From the NCBI RefSeq assembly GCF_001905125.1, contig NZ_LWLE01000035.1, forward strand, positions 460,140-524,139: DNA of 64,000 nucleotides. Reading direction: 5' to 3'. The DNA is from Streptomyces sp. TSRI0281 (lineage in GTDB: Bacteria; Actinomycetota; Actinomycetes; Streptomycetales; Streptomycetaceae). This document shows positions 53,764-62,948 of the stretch, in pieces; position 1 is the stretch's first letter; each line of letters opens with the position of its first letter. Both the position numbers and the translations under genes were made by a program. The notes under the pieces are model-generated. The model saw only the letters and a list, made by a program, of their open reading frames with translations. It did no database searches and had not been told where the DNA came from.

Positions 53764-55562
53764 TCCGTCGCGTCGCGGAAGACGGTGCGCTTGCCCATGG
53801 CAGCCCTGACCAGATCACGGAGCTGCTTCGCCCGGTTCTCGTAGAAACGAACGAAGTCGCTCTCTTTCAGAGCGTCCACGTCAACGAGGTGGGTGGCCAC
53901 GACATCTTCGAACCATTCGTTGCGCATGCCGGATTCGAGCGAGAGCGTCTTGAGATAGGCACCGGGCGGACCTGACATGCTCTTGCTGGCCCGAAGAGAG
54001 ATCGGGGTCTTGTTGACAATCGACGTGGCGTACTTGGCCCAGGTGGGCTCGTTCTTGGCGATCCACGTCTTGGGGAAGATCAGCCGTACGTCGACCGCAT
54101 GCTCCACCAGTTGCGCCGGAGCGAGAGGGTTGTCGGTGAAGTACCAGTCCACGGCGCCCTGCTTGATGAGGAGAGCGTAGATCCCCTTGTAGGCAGCGCT
54201 GTTGCGGGTCGTCAGCGTGTCCAGTCGGTCATCGAGGAAGGCCGCCTCGCTGACCGTGTCCGGTACCGCGTCGTCCTCACCACGAACCCACTCGATGAGC
54301 TGCTCGACATCCCGGGTGAAGCGGGTTTCCAGTGATCCGCCGTACATCTCGCCAAGCACACCGCACCAGTACCACTGGCTGATCCGCTCGTCGGCGCCAG
54401 GCGTATCCGTCTCCGTAGTGATGAGTGCGCGCACGGCGGCCAGCGGCACCAGCTGTGTGCGGTAAGGCAGGTCTCCGGTCCTGACGATGGACTGGCGCTC
54501 CAGGAAGCCCCCGACCCACGCGAACGCGGCCGCGACCCGGGGCGCCAGCCGCCTGAAGTCCGCGAGCGGAAGGTTGAGGAGGTCTCGGCGCTTACAGGAG
54601 ACGGACGTACCCGCTCCGGCCTGCTTGGCCTCCCAGGTGCGGACCAGGGAAACCGCTTGCAGGAAGTCGCTGCTGCTCAGACCGTCCTCCGCCCCGTCCT
54701 CCGGACGGCCGAAAACCGGATACGCAGAGGTCAGTTCCCTCTTGATCTGCTTCCACTCGTCCGGCAGCCGGTAATAGTCCCCGTGCGCCGCGACATGCTC
54801 CTGGTTTCCCGCGTAGGTGGCTGTCAGCAGCTCAAAGACATTCAGCGGCATGCCACCGGTGTTCACTCGCTCGAACACCGCGCACACGGCATCCGTCGTC
54901 GTCGTAGCCGCAAGTTTGATCATCGGGACGTCGAATGACAGCATGTTGTGCAGCACCTGGTCCTGGAACTGGCTCCACAGCGGCCAGTTACTGGGTTCCT
55001 GGACGAACTCCTTCTGCCAGTCGCTCACCCGATGCGTGTCAAAGACGAAGTGAAGCGGAAAATACCCGGCAGCGCACTCGCGTTCGACTGTACTCAGATC
55101 GAGAAGGTCCTTGCGGGCGAAACCCCGCTTGAGCTTGCGGTCTTCAGGTACGGAGACGATCGCATCGTCACGGTCTGCCGGCGATCCGACAGCCTTGGCG
55201 ATATCGACGTAGTACCAGCACCTCAGGTCGTCTCCCCGGGAATCAACCGTCTCGACCGGGCAGTCCTGTTGCAGTGCTTGGAATAGCGAGGTCATCCGCT
55301 GCTGTCCGTCCAACAGCAGAAAGTCGGGGGTCCGCGATTCGCCGGACTCCGCCCCCTTCAGCGCCCGCGCCTTGAACTGGGACGTTCCACCGGTATGCAG
55401 CGACATGACGACGCCGAGCGGATACTTCAGCGTCACCGTCGCGATGAGCGCCCTGATCCGCTCGTCGTCCCACTTCCACTGCCGCTGAAAGTCAGGCAAT
55501 TGAAGGGCGCCGGATGCAACGTCCTTGAGTACGTCCTTCAGATTCGGATTGTCGAGCGCCAC
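53757..55562 (-). CDS. DUF262 (GmrSD N-terminal type) protein with degenerate HNH region
   Basis: About 601 residues. The N-terminal DUF262 fold is clear: LQLPDFQRQWKWDDERIR, TLKYPLGVVMSL and the NTP-binding motif LLLDGQQRMTSLF (DGQQR near residues 85-89). The C-terminal region resembles DUF1524 HNH (SIVNKTPISLRASKSMSG), but the catalytic motif usually read as H-H-I-F-P-K is R-L-I-F-P-K here (about residues 493-498), so the nucleolytic histidine is missing. BREX loci often carry the related type IV enzyme BrxU; this one may be a nuclease-dead regulator or sensor. I prefer GTG 55562 (V-A-L-D-N-P), preceded by GGGGGAAG, over GTG 55598. Confidence 0.85.
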   Translation of the reverse strand: MALDNPNLKDVLKDVASGALQLPDFQRQWKWDDERIRALIATVTLKYPLGVVMSLHTGGTSQFKARALKGAESGESRTPDFLLLDGQQRMTSLFQALQQDCPVETVDSRGDDLRCWYYVDIAKAVGSPADRDDAIVSVPEDRKLKRGFARKDLLDLSTVERECAAGYFPLHFVFDTHRVSDWQKEFVQEPSNWPLWSQFQDQVLHNMLSFDVPMIKLAATTTTDAVCAVFERVNTGGMPLNVFELLTATYAGNQEHVAAHGDYYRLPDEWKQIKRELTSAYPVFGRPEDGAEDGLSSSDFLQAVSLVRTWEAKQAGAGTSVSCKRRDLLNLPLADFRRLAPRVAAAFAWVGGFLERQSIVRTGDLPYRTQLVPLAAVRALITTETDTPGADERISQWYWCGVLGEMYGGSLETRFTRDVEQLIEWVRGEDDAVPDTVSEAAFLDDRLDTLTTRNSAAYKGIYALLIKQGAVDWYFTDNPLAPAQLVEHAVDVRLIFPKTWIAKNEPTWAKYATSIVNKTPISLRASKSMSGPPGAYLKTLSLESGMRNEWFEDVVATHLVDVDALKESDFVRFYENRAKQLRDLVRAAMGKRTVFRDATEW

Positions 55563-55711
55563 GCCGCTTCTTCCCCCAGACTGAACAGAACTGTGCACTG
55601 AGAATTTGACCGCCGCGTTGCCCAGGTGTCAATCAAGACGGATGCCAGAACGGTCCGTACCAGCACGATCCGGCCGATCCGCCAGAACTCCCTGGATGGG
55701 ACACTGAGCGG

Positions 55712-57046
55712 GTGAGTATCGACAAACCCGAACGCACCGGCCCCGTCAGCGCAGCCCGGCGTCGCGATGTGATCGACGCCCTCCGACGCGGCGCCGTTCC
55801 CGAAAGTGGCCTCGCTCTGCTCGCGACCGGACTGGGGCGGTTCGAGTCGGCGCTCGACGCCGAACTCGACGCAGTGGCCTCGGGCGCGTCCGTATTCAAA
55901 GCGGTACGGGGAGAGTACGGGTCCGGCAAAACCTTCTTCACCAGGTGGCTCGGCGAGCGCGCCAAGCGGCGTAACTTCGCTGTCGCCGAGATTCAGGTCT
56001 CCGAGACCGAGACGCCGCTGCACAAACTGGAGACGGTCTACCGCCGCCTCACCGAGCGGCTGACCACCTCCGGCTTTCCCCCGAGCGCGCTGCGCCCGGT
56101 CGTGGACGCGTGGTTCTACGCCCTGGAGGAGGACTCGCTCGCCGCGGGGGCAGCGGAGGAGGATCTGGCGGAGGCCGTCGAGCAACTCATGGCAGCCCGG
56201 CTCACCGACGTTTCCCGGCACGCCCCGTCCTTCGCGACAGCCCTTCGCGGCTACCGGACCGCGCTCACCTCCGGCGACGAGGTGACCGCCGCCGCGGTGA
56301 TGGCCTGGCTGGGTGGTCAGCCACATGTCGCCGCCTCGGCGCGCAGAGCCGCCGGGGTCCGCGGCGACCTTGACCACTTCGGCGCCTTCGGGTTCCTGCA
56401 AGGGCTGCTGACCGTGCTGCGGGATTCCGGGCACAAGGGTCTGTTCGTCGTGCTCGATGAGGTGGAGACTCTTCAGCGGGTCCGTTCCGACGCACGCGAC
56501 AAGGCACTGAACGCGCTGCGGCAACTCATCGACGAGGTGCACTCCGGACGCTTCCCCGGCCTCTATCTACTGATCACGGGCACCCCGGCGTTCTACGAAG
56601 GCCAGCAGGGGGTCCAGCGTCTCGCGCCGTTGGCGCAGCGCCTCGCCACCGATTTCAGCACCGATCCCCGTTTCGACAATCCGCGCGCCGTGCAGGTCCG
56701 GCTGTCCGGCTTCACCCAGGAGTCGCTGGTGGGTCTGGGGACGACCATCCGCGACCTGTACGCGGACGGAACCCATGATTCCGAGCGCGTCAGAACCGTG
56801 GTGGACAACGCCTATATCGCCGAACTGGCGGCTGCCGTCGGCGGCGCGCTCGGCGGAAGGGTGGGTGTGGCACCCCGGCTGTTCCTGAAGAAGCTCGTGG
56901 GCGATGTTCTGGACCGTGTCGACCAGTTCGACGACTTCGATCCGCGCAAGCACTACGCCCTGACGGTCAAGGCGGGGGAGATGAGCGAGGTCGAACGCAA
57001 CGCGGCGGCCGACAGTCCGGACGAGATCGAACTGGATCTTCCATGA
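55712..57046 (+). CDS. brxD: BrxD, BREX ATP-binding protein
   Basis: A 444-residue P-loop ATPase of the BREX BrxD type. Walker A is RGEYGSGKTFFTRWL (Lys73) and Walker B is LFVVLDEVETLQR (Asp249-Glu250). It sits just before brxHI with an ATGA overlap, the standard pair in type 2 BREX. Probable partner of the helicase. The start is GTG 55712 (V-S-I-D-K-P); no strong ribosome site is seen. Confidence 0.92.
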   Translation: MSIDKPERTGPVSAARRRDVIDALRRGAVPESGLALLATGLGRFESALDAELDAVASGASVFKAVRGEYGSGKTFFTRWLGERAKRRNFAVAEIQVSETETPLHKLETVYRRLTERLTTSGFPPSALRPVVDAWFYALEEDSLAAGAAEEDLAEAVEQLMAARLTDVSRHAPSFATALRGYRTALTSGDEVTAAAVMAWLGGQPHVAASARRAAGVRGDLDHFGAFGFLQGLLTVLRDSGHKGLFVVLDEVETLQRVRSDARDKALNALRQLIDEVHSGRFPGLYLLITGTPAFYEGQQGVQRLAPLAQRLATDFSTDPRFDNPRAVQVRLSGFTQESLVGLGTTIRDLYADGTHDSERVRTVVDNAYIAELAAAVGGALGGRVGVAPRLFLKKLVGDVLDRVDQFDDFDPRKHYALTVKAGEMSEVERNAAADSPDEIELDLP

Positions 57047-59208
57047 CCACGGCGCCGGATCCACTGGATCTGCTCCACCCGGGAATTGTCCATCACATCG
57101 TGAACACCCTGGGCTGGACAGGGCTGCGTCAGCTTCAGGAGGAGGCGATCACGCCGCTCATCGACGGCTCGGACGCGTTGCTGCTGGCGCCCACCGCCGG
57201 GGGGAAGACCGAGGCGGCGACCTTTCCGTTGCTCTCACGCATGGCGCGGGAAAAGTGGACCGGCACCTCGGTCCTGTACGTCTGTCCCCTCAAAGCTCTG
57301 CTGAACAACCTGCTGCCCCGGCTGGAGGCGTACACATCGTGGCTCGGGCGTACGGCAGCACTCTGGCACGGGGACGTACCGCAGACCCGTCGCAAACGTA
57401 TCCTGCGGGAGCGCCCGGACGTTCTGTTGACCACTCCGGAATCCCTGGAGGCCATGCTGGTCAGCGCGAACGTCGACCACAAGGCATTCTTCTCCGGGCT
57501 GCGCACCATCGTCGTGGACGAGGTGCACGCCTTCGCCGGGGACGACCGGGGATGGCACCTGCTTGCCGTACTGGAGCGACTGGAGCGCGTGGCCGGACGC
57601 CCGGTCCAACGGGTGGGCCTCTCGGCGACCGTGGGAAACCCGGAGCAGTTGCTCACCTGGTTGCGGGGGGCACGGGGCGGCTCGAAAGAGGGCAATCCAC
57701 GAGTGGTCGCTCCTCATCTGCGCACCCAAGCATCGTCGGCACCGCAATCTCCTCCCTCAGGGGACATCCAGCTCGACTACGTAGGTTCACTGGCCAACGC
57801 GGCCACAGTGATCGCGGCCTTGCACAGAGGCGAGAAGCGTCTGGTGTTCTGCGAGTCGCGCAAGCAGGTCGAGGAGCTCGGTGAGGCGCTGCGCGCGAAA
57901 GGCGTGACGGCGTTCCTGTCCCATGCGTCGCTGTCCGCGGACGAGCGACGGCGCGCCGAGGAAGCCTTCGCGGACGCACGAGACTGCGTGATCGTCTCCA
58001 CGAGCACGCTGGAACTCGGCATCGATGTGGGTGACCTCGACCGGGTCATCCAGGTCGACGCACCCGGGACGGTGGCTTCCTTCCTCCAGCGTCTCGGACG
58101 GACCGGACGGCGACCCGGGTCGACGCGCAACTGCCTCTTCCTCACACTTGATGAGGCCGGCCTGTTGTCGGCCGCCGCGCTTCTGCTGCTCTGGTCGCGC
58201 GGATGGGTCGAACCAGTCATCGCGCCGCCCGAACCGCGGCACATCGTCGCTCAGCAGGTGCTCGCGCTCTGCCTTCAGGAACACCGCGTCGGGGACCGGA
58301 TGTGGCAGGACTGGTGGGGCGGGCTCGGACCGTTCGGCCCGTCCGCCGAGCCGCTCGTACGCCATCTGATCGCGGAAGGGTATCTGAACCGTGACAGCGG
58401 GATGCTGTTCATCGGCCCCGAGGCCGAAAGGCGCTTCGGATACCGGCACTTCATGGATCTCACGGCCGTTTTCATCGCAGCCCCCGAGTTCACCGTTCTG
58501 TCGGGCCGAACCGAGATCGGCACAACGGATCCCGCACTGCTGACTGAAGAAATCGCCGGGCCGCGGCGGCTGTTGCTCGCTGGGCGCAGCTGGCAGGTCA
58601 GCTACATCGATTGGTCGCGGCGCCGCTGCTTCGTCGAGCCGGTGGACGGGGGAGGAAAAGCCCGATGGGGCGGCCTGGGTCTGTCCCGTTCCGGCTCCCA
58701 CGCGTTGACGCGCGCGGCACGGGAGATTCTCCTCGGTGAGACGCCTCCGGTCGTCTTCACCCGACGTGCTGACAGCGCCCTCGATCAGGTCCGGGAGAGA
58801 GGAGCCGAACTGGTGCACCCGGAAGCCTCGGTGATCCTGCGCGGTGGACGGGACACCAACGTGCGGTGGTGGACGTGGGCCGGGTCCAGGGCCAACGCGA
58901 CCCTGGCAGCCTCACTCGGTTCCGCCGCCGATCCTCTGCAGCGTCCAACGGACGCGTACGTCCGTCTCCGTGAAGACATCACGCCTCAGGAATGGAAGCA
59001 GGCCAAGTCCGATGCGGCAGGACGGCTCTGTCTTCCCTCGGTGGACCCTCGCGCTCTCCATGGCCTGAAGTTCAGCGCAGCACTACCCTCACGGCTGGCC
59101 GAGGCGACCCTGGCTGCCCGTTTGGCCGACCTCGACGGGGCAGCAGAAGCCGTTGGCGAGCCAGTCAGGTTTACGTTCCAGTCCGCGCAACAAACGCCCG
59201 GTGACTGA
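57043..59208 (+). CDS. brxHI: BrxHI, BREX DEAD/DEAH-box (Lhr-like) helicase
   Basis: A 721-residue superfamily 2 helicase. Walker A LLAPTAGGKTEAA (Lys55), TTPESLEAML, DEVH (159-162), VGLSATVGNPEQ and the second RecA domain with STSTLELGIDVGDLDRVIQ and QRLGRTGRRPG. The C-terminal part is the Lhr-like extension. It is the last gene of the BREX operon. The helicase is characteristic of type 2 BREX. Confidence 0.95.
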   Translation: MTTAPDPLDLLHPGIVHHIVNTLGWTGLRQLQEEAITPLIDGSDALLLAPTAGGKTEAATFPLLSRMAREKWTGTSVLYVCPLKALLNNLLPRLEAYTSWLGRTAALWHGDVPQTRRKRILRERPDVLLTTPESLEAMLVSANVDHKAFFSGLRTIVVDEVHAFAGDDRGWHLLAVLERLERVAGRPVQRVGLSATVGNPEQLLTWLRGARGGSKEGNPRVVAPHLRTQASSAPQSPPSGDIQLDYVGSLANAATVIAALHRGEKRLVFCESRKQVEELGEALRAKGVTAFLSHASLSADERRRAEEAFADARDCVIVSTSTLELGIDVGDLDRVIQVDAPGTVASFLQRLGRTGRRPGSTRNCLFLTLDEAGLLSAAALLLLWSRGWVEPVIAPPEPRHIVAQQVLALCLQEHRVGDRMWQDWWGGLGPFGPSAEPLVRHLIAEGYLNRDSGMLFIGPEAERRFGYRHFMDLTAVFIAAPEFTVLSGRTEIGTTDPALLTEEIAGPRRLLLAGRSWQVSYIDWSRRRCFVEPVDGGGKARWGGLGLSRSGSHALTRAAREILLGETPPVVFTRRADSALDQVRERGAELVHPEASVILRGGRDTNVRWWTWAGSRANATLAASLGSAADPLQRPTDAYVRLREDITPQEWKQAKSDAAGRLCLPSVDPRALHGLKFSAALPSRLAEATLAARLADLDGAAEAVGEPVRFTFQSAQQTPGD

Positions 59209-59407
59209 CAGCCCTCACATGTACGGCCCGGGCGGCGAACTATTCACCGGTACGTCGGTCGACCGGTGCAGCACGGGCCGCCACCTCACGTGCCAGCAGG
59301 CGTCCCGGCCTGACGGCCGCATCCGCTTTCTCTCATCTCGCTCGCATCCGCCACCAGGCGGGCAACAGGCTCCAGATCCTCACTGGATGAGATGTTGGTC
59401 CGTCACA

Positions 59408-59434
59408 GCGGCACCGGGGCGGTCCCGGTGCCGC
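59408..59434 (-). terminator. Hairpin after glyA
   Basis: An 11-bp stem (59408-59418 with 59424-59434, GCGGCACCGGG) with a 5-nt loop, 28 bases after the glyA stop codon; no T-run. The 250-base space from the end of brxHI to glyA contains no gene that I can support and no direct copy of the tRNA-Arg 3' end. Confidence 0.65.
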
Positions 59435-59461
59435 ACACCGCCGCCCTGGCAGCCTTTCGGG

Positions 59462-60778
59462 TCAGCCCACCGGCAGGCCCGGGGCCGGGTGGCTGTCCAT
59501 CAGGTCCTTCACCTCGGATCGGATCCTGGTGAGGGTGGATTCGTCGCCCGTGCGGGATGCCTCGACCACCTGGTCGATCCACTGCGCGACCGCGGCCATC
59601 GCGGCGGCGGGGATGCCGCGGGAGGTCAGGGCCGGGGTGCCGATGCGGATGCCGGAGGGGTCGAAGGGCTTGCGGGGGTCGTAGGGGACGGTGTTGTGGT
59701 TGACCACGATGCCGGCGCGGTCCAGGGCCTTGGCCGCGATCTTGCCGGGGACGTCCTTGCCCGTGAGGTCGATCAGGAGGAGGTGGTTGTCCGTGCCGCC
59801 GGAGACCAGGTCGAAGCCGCGGGCGGAGAGTTCGTCGCCCAGGGCGCGGGCGTTGGTCACCACCTGGTGGGCGTAGGCGCTGAAGTCGGGGGTGGCGGCT
59901 TCCCTGAGGGCGACCGCGATGGCGGCGGTGGTCTGGTTGTGGGGGCCGCCCTGGAGGCCGGGGAAGACCGCGCGGTCGATCGCACGGGCGTGTTCCGCCG
60001 TGCTCAGGAGCATCGCGCCGCGCGGGCCGCGCAGGGTCTTGTGGGTGGTGGTGGAGACCACGTCCGCGTACGGGGCGGGCGAGGGGTGGGCGCCACCCGC
60101 GATCAGGCCGGCGATGTGGGCGACGTCGGCCACCAGGACCGCGCCGGTCTCGCGGGCGATCTCGGCGAAGCCCGCGAAGTCGATCGTGCGGGGAACCGCC
60201 GTACCACCGCAGAAGATGACCTTCGGGCGCTCGGCGAGGGCCAGTTCGCGCACCTCGTCCAGGTCGACGCGGCCCGTGTCGCGGCGGACCCCGTACCGCA
60301 CGCCGCGGAACCAGCTGCCGGTCGCGGAGACGCCCCAGCCGTGGGTCAGGTGACCGCCCATCGGCAGTCCCATGCCCAGCACGGTGTCACCGGGCTTGAG
60401 GAAGGCCATGTACACGGCGAGGTTGGCCGGGGAGCCCGAGTACGGCTGGACGTTGGCGTGGTCCATGCGGAACAGCGCGCGGGCGCGCTCGGCGGCCAGC
60501 GTCTCCACCTGGTCGATGATCTGCTGGCCCTCGTAGTAGCGCTTGCCGGGGTAGCCCTCGGAGTACTTGTTCTGGAGCACCGTGCCGGAGGCTTCGAGGA
60601 CCGCCGCGGATACGTAGTTCTCGCTGGGGATCAGGCGCAGGGTGTCCGCCTGGAGCTGCTCCTCGGCCACCACCAGGGCGGCGAGGTCCGGGTCCGCCGA
60701 GGCCAGCGCCGGATGGCGCGGGGCGGTGGTGGGAGCGGGACCGGTGGCGGTGGGGATGCCGGGTGCGTGGGTGGTCAT
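59462..60778 (-). CDS. glyA: Serine hydroxymethyltransferase (riboswitch-controlled)
   Basis: A 438-residue PLP enzyme making glycine and methylene-tetrahydrofolate from serine and tetrahydrofolate. Here the active-site tyrosines are kept (KRYYEG, Tyr81-Tyr82), PSENYVS is standard, and the PLP lysine is Lys247 in TTTHKTLRGPRGA. The segment after the tyrosines reads EGQQIIDQ rather than the usual GGCE. ATG 60778 (M-T-T-H-A-P) is preceded by GGAAGGA; the longer frame runs into the riboswitch. Expression should rise with ZTP (low folate, high purine demand). Confidence 0.95.
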   Translation of the reverse strand: MTTHAPGIPTATGPAPTTAPRHPALASADPDLAALVVAEEQLQADTLRLIPSENYVSAAVLEASGTVLQNKYSEGYPGKRYYEGQQIIDQVETLAAERARALFRMDHANVQPYSGSPANLAVYMAFLKPGDTVLGMGLPMGGHLTHGWGVSATGSWFRGVRYGVRRDTGRVDLDEVRELALAERPKVIFCGGTAVPRTIDFAGFAEIARETGAVLVADVAHIAGLIAGGAHPSPAPYADVVSTTTHKTLRGPRGAMLLSTAEHARAIDRAVFPGLQGGPHNQTTAAIAVALREAATPDFSAYAHQVVTNARALGDELSARGFDLVSGGTDNHLLLIDLTGKDVPGKIAAKALDRAGIVVNHNTVPYDPRKPFDPSGIRIGTPALTSRGIPAAAMAAVAQWIDQVVEASRTGDESTLTRIRSEVKDLMDSHPAPGLPVG

Positions 60779-60784
60779 GGAAGT

Positions 60785-60825
60785 GGTCCTTCCGGGTCGG
60801 CCGCGTCGTGCGGCGTGGACCCGGA
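60785..60825 (-). promoter_or_regulatory. Hairpin that can mask the glyA ribosome-binding site
   Basis: On the minus strand TCCGGGTC (60825-60818) pairs with GACCCGGA (60798-60791); the last bases of the second arm are the start of the GGAAGGACC ribosome-binding site of glyA (60793-60785). It lies directly after the ZTP aptamer and so is a good candidate for a translation-controlling expression platform. Confidence 0.6.
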
Positions 60826-60940
60826 TGCCCAGGCGGACGGCCCTCCGGAGATGACGCCCCGGGCGCGCCGGGGTGTGCCGCTCCCTCGTGGTCGTTTCCA
60901 CGGAGCGCCCCTGCCGGGGCACGCGCCAGTCGCGGCAGGT
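60826..60940 (-). ncRNA. ZTP (pfl) riboswitch upstream of glyA
   Basis: The minus strand shows the conserved parts of the pfl motif in order: CGACTGGCG (60932-60924), TGGAAACGACCACGAGGGAGC in the middle (around 60900-60880), and CCGTCCGCCTGGGCA (60840-60826). The CCGCCTGGGCA ending is the most diagnostic piece. The ligand class senses ZTP/ZMP and turns on folate and purine genes; glyA is one of the classic downstream genes. The aptamer ends 48 bases before the start codon. Confidence 0.88.
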
Positions 60941-61228
60941 CGCAGTCTAAGGGCTGGCGCGTCGTCCCGGGCGGATCAGCGCGCGGCGTCGGATGCGGTG
61001 CATCGCAAGGCGGAGGGACGTCCGCATACCTGATGTATTCGGGTGTTCCGACAACGCCGCGAGGTGCCGTAGCTGTCGTCGCGCGCCCGCCGGGGATGAC
61101 GCGGCAGCCCTTAGGTGGTGTCGCGTGTCCGGGACCCGCATCGAATCGCGCGTGAAGCGTGCGTGAATCGTAACGGAACGGGGCAGGTTCACGGGGACCT
61201 TGTGAGGCTCGACGGTGGGGGGACCGTT

Positions 61229-62935
61229 ATGGAGTCCGGCGATCAGTACCCGGGATCCGGCAGTGGCGCGGGAAGCGGGTTCGGTGGTGGAGCGGGAAGC
61301 GGGTTCGGTGGTGGGCCGGGGCAGGAGCCCGGGGTGCCGCCTTCCGTTCCGCCTCCGCCTTCCGTTCCGCCTCCGCCTCTTCGTCCGCCCTCGATCGGGC
61401 CGCCCCCTCCCGGCTCCGCCCTGCGTTCCGTGGCGGTCGGGCTGCTCAATCTGACCGGGCTCGGCCTCGGTTACGCCCTGATGCGCAGCTGGTTCCGGGC
61501 CGCGCTGTGCTGGGCCGCGGCCGGTGGGCTGCTGCTGGCCGCGCTGCCCGCCGATCCCGACGGGGTGCCGGGCGGTGTGCTCGTCGGCTTCCTCGTCGTG
61601 CTGGCCGCCGCTGTCGCCGACGGGGCCCGGGCCGCCCGGCGTTCGCCCGTGGCCGGGTCCTGGCGACCGGTTCTGGCGGCCGCGCTGGGTGTGGTGCTGC
61701 TGGCCGTCCCGGTGGGCGGGTTCGCCGCCTACGGCTCCGAGCGCGACGAGGCCGTCGAGCAGATGCTGCTGGACCGGCTGGAGCGGGGTGACGAGGCCGT
61801 CCGGGCCGCGTCGGGGCAGCCGTTCGGCACCGCGCGGGCGGAATACCGGTCCGCGCTCGCCGTCTACCGCGAGCTGGGCGAGAAACATGCCGGTTCACGG
61901 GCGGGGAAGCTCGTCCCGGCCCGGCTGAAGGCGTATTACGAGGCCGTCTCCGCGCCGTACCGGGAGAAGCAGCACTGCGCGGCCGTCGAGCCGTTGACCT
62001 ATCTGCGGACGGTTCCCGGCTCCGTCGACGCCGAGTTGCTGGGCGATCTGGCCGGCTGGCCCGACGAGCCGCTCGCCGATTCGCTGTACGTGTGCGGAGT
62101 GTCCCGACTCGGCGGCGTGGGCGGCGGCGGGACCGAACTGGGTGAGCTGCTGCGCACGTTCCCCGATTCCGCGTCGGCGAAGCAGGTGGGACCGGCGATA
62201 TCCGGGAAGATCGGGGCGCAGGTCGCGGCTCTGAAGGGCGACGGGCCCTGTGAGGCCACCGCGGTGCTGCGCGGCCTCGGCACCACGGTCTCCGGGCTGC
62301 CCGGGACGGACATGCCCGCGCTGCGTGCGGACGCCGACAAGGGCGTCCAGGACGGGGTGTACGCCTGCGGGGTGGACGAGTTCGAGGACAAGAAGTTCAC
62401 CGAGGCGCAGGAGACCTTGACCGGTTTCACCCGTACGTACAAGGACGACAAGCGGGTGCGGCGGGCGCGGAACATCGCCATAGCCGCGGAGATCGCCGAC
62501 GACCGGCCCTCGGCCGGCAAGCGGCTGCCACCGTCCCGCAAGCCGGGCGGAGCCCGGATGGAACTCGTCATCAGCAACGACGCGCCGAATGCCGTCGAGG
62601 TGCTCTACACCGGTCCGGTCACCGGCACCGTCAAGCTGCGGGCCTGCGGCAGCTGTGAGCGGTACAGCGCGTCCACCGGATCGGCGCGGGCGTGCAAGGA
62701 CGGTGGCAGAAGCTATCCGAAGGCGAGGCTTCGGCTCCCGGCGGGCACGTACCACTTCCTGTACAAGCACGGCTCGGGAGCGACCGCGGCGGTGGACAGC
62801 TACACATCGGGGTCGAAGATCCAGCCCGGCTATACATACACGAGCTGCACCTATGTCATCGAGCGGAACCCGCTGGGCCTCGGCCTGCCCACGCTGCCGG
62901 ACCCGTTCACTCCCGCATCGGCCCCGCGGGGGTGA
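61229..62935 (+). CDS. Proline-rich multi-pass membrane protein of unknown function
   Basis: A 568-residue protein. The first 60 residues are G/S/P-rich and disordered; then several hydrophobic helices follow (SVAVGLLNLTGLGLGYALM; ALCWAAAGGLLLAALP; GGVLVGFLVVLAAAVA; VLAAALGVVLLAVPVGGFAA). The large C-terminal part should lie outside: it has TPR-like helical stretches, Cys residues at intervals (possible disulfides: HCAAVE, YVCGVS, GPCEAT, YACGVD) and a beta-rich end (LVISNDAPNAVEVLYTGPV, YTYTSCTYVI). ATG 61229 has GGGGGGA upstream. I do not recognise the family. It is convergent with the next gene and unrelated in direction to glyA. Confidence 0.75.
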   Translation: MESGDQYPGSGSGAGSGFGGGAGSGFGGGPGQEPGVPPSVPPPPSVPPPPLRPPSIGPPPPGSALRSVAVGLLNLTGLGLGYALMRSWFRAALCWAAAGGLLLAALPADPDGVPGGVLVGFLVVLAAAVADGARAARRSPVAGSWRPVLAAALGVVLLAVPVGGFAAYGSERDEAVEQMLLDRLERGDEAVRAASGQPFGTARAEYRSALAVYRELGEKHAGSRAGKLVPARLKAYYEAVSAPYREKQHCAAVEPLTYLRTVPGSVDAELLGDLAGWPDEPLADSLYVCGVSRLGGVGGGGTELGELLRTFPDSASAKQVGPAISGKIGAQVAALKGDGPCEATAVLRGLGTTVSGLPGTDMPALRADADKGVQDGVYACGVDEFEDKKFTEAQETLTGFTRTYKDDKRVRRARNIAIAAEIADDRPSAGKRLPPSRKPGGARMELVISNDAPNAVEVLYTGPVTGTVKLRACGSCERYSASTGSARACKDGGRSYPKARLRLPAGTYHFLYKHGSGATAAVDSYTSGSKIQPGYTYTSCTYVIERNPLGLGLPTLPDPFTPASAPRG

Positions 62936-62948
62936 ACCGACAGAGGCA

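Noticed and set aside
59209..59461. Second attachment-site copy of the tRNA-Arg 3' end
   Set aside because: I compared the sequence with GGTTCGAATCCTGCC and found no match in the gap after brxHI.
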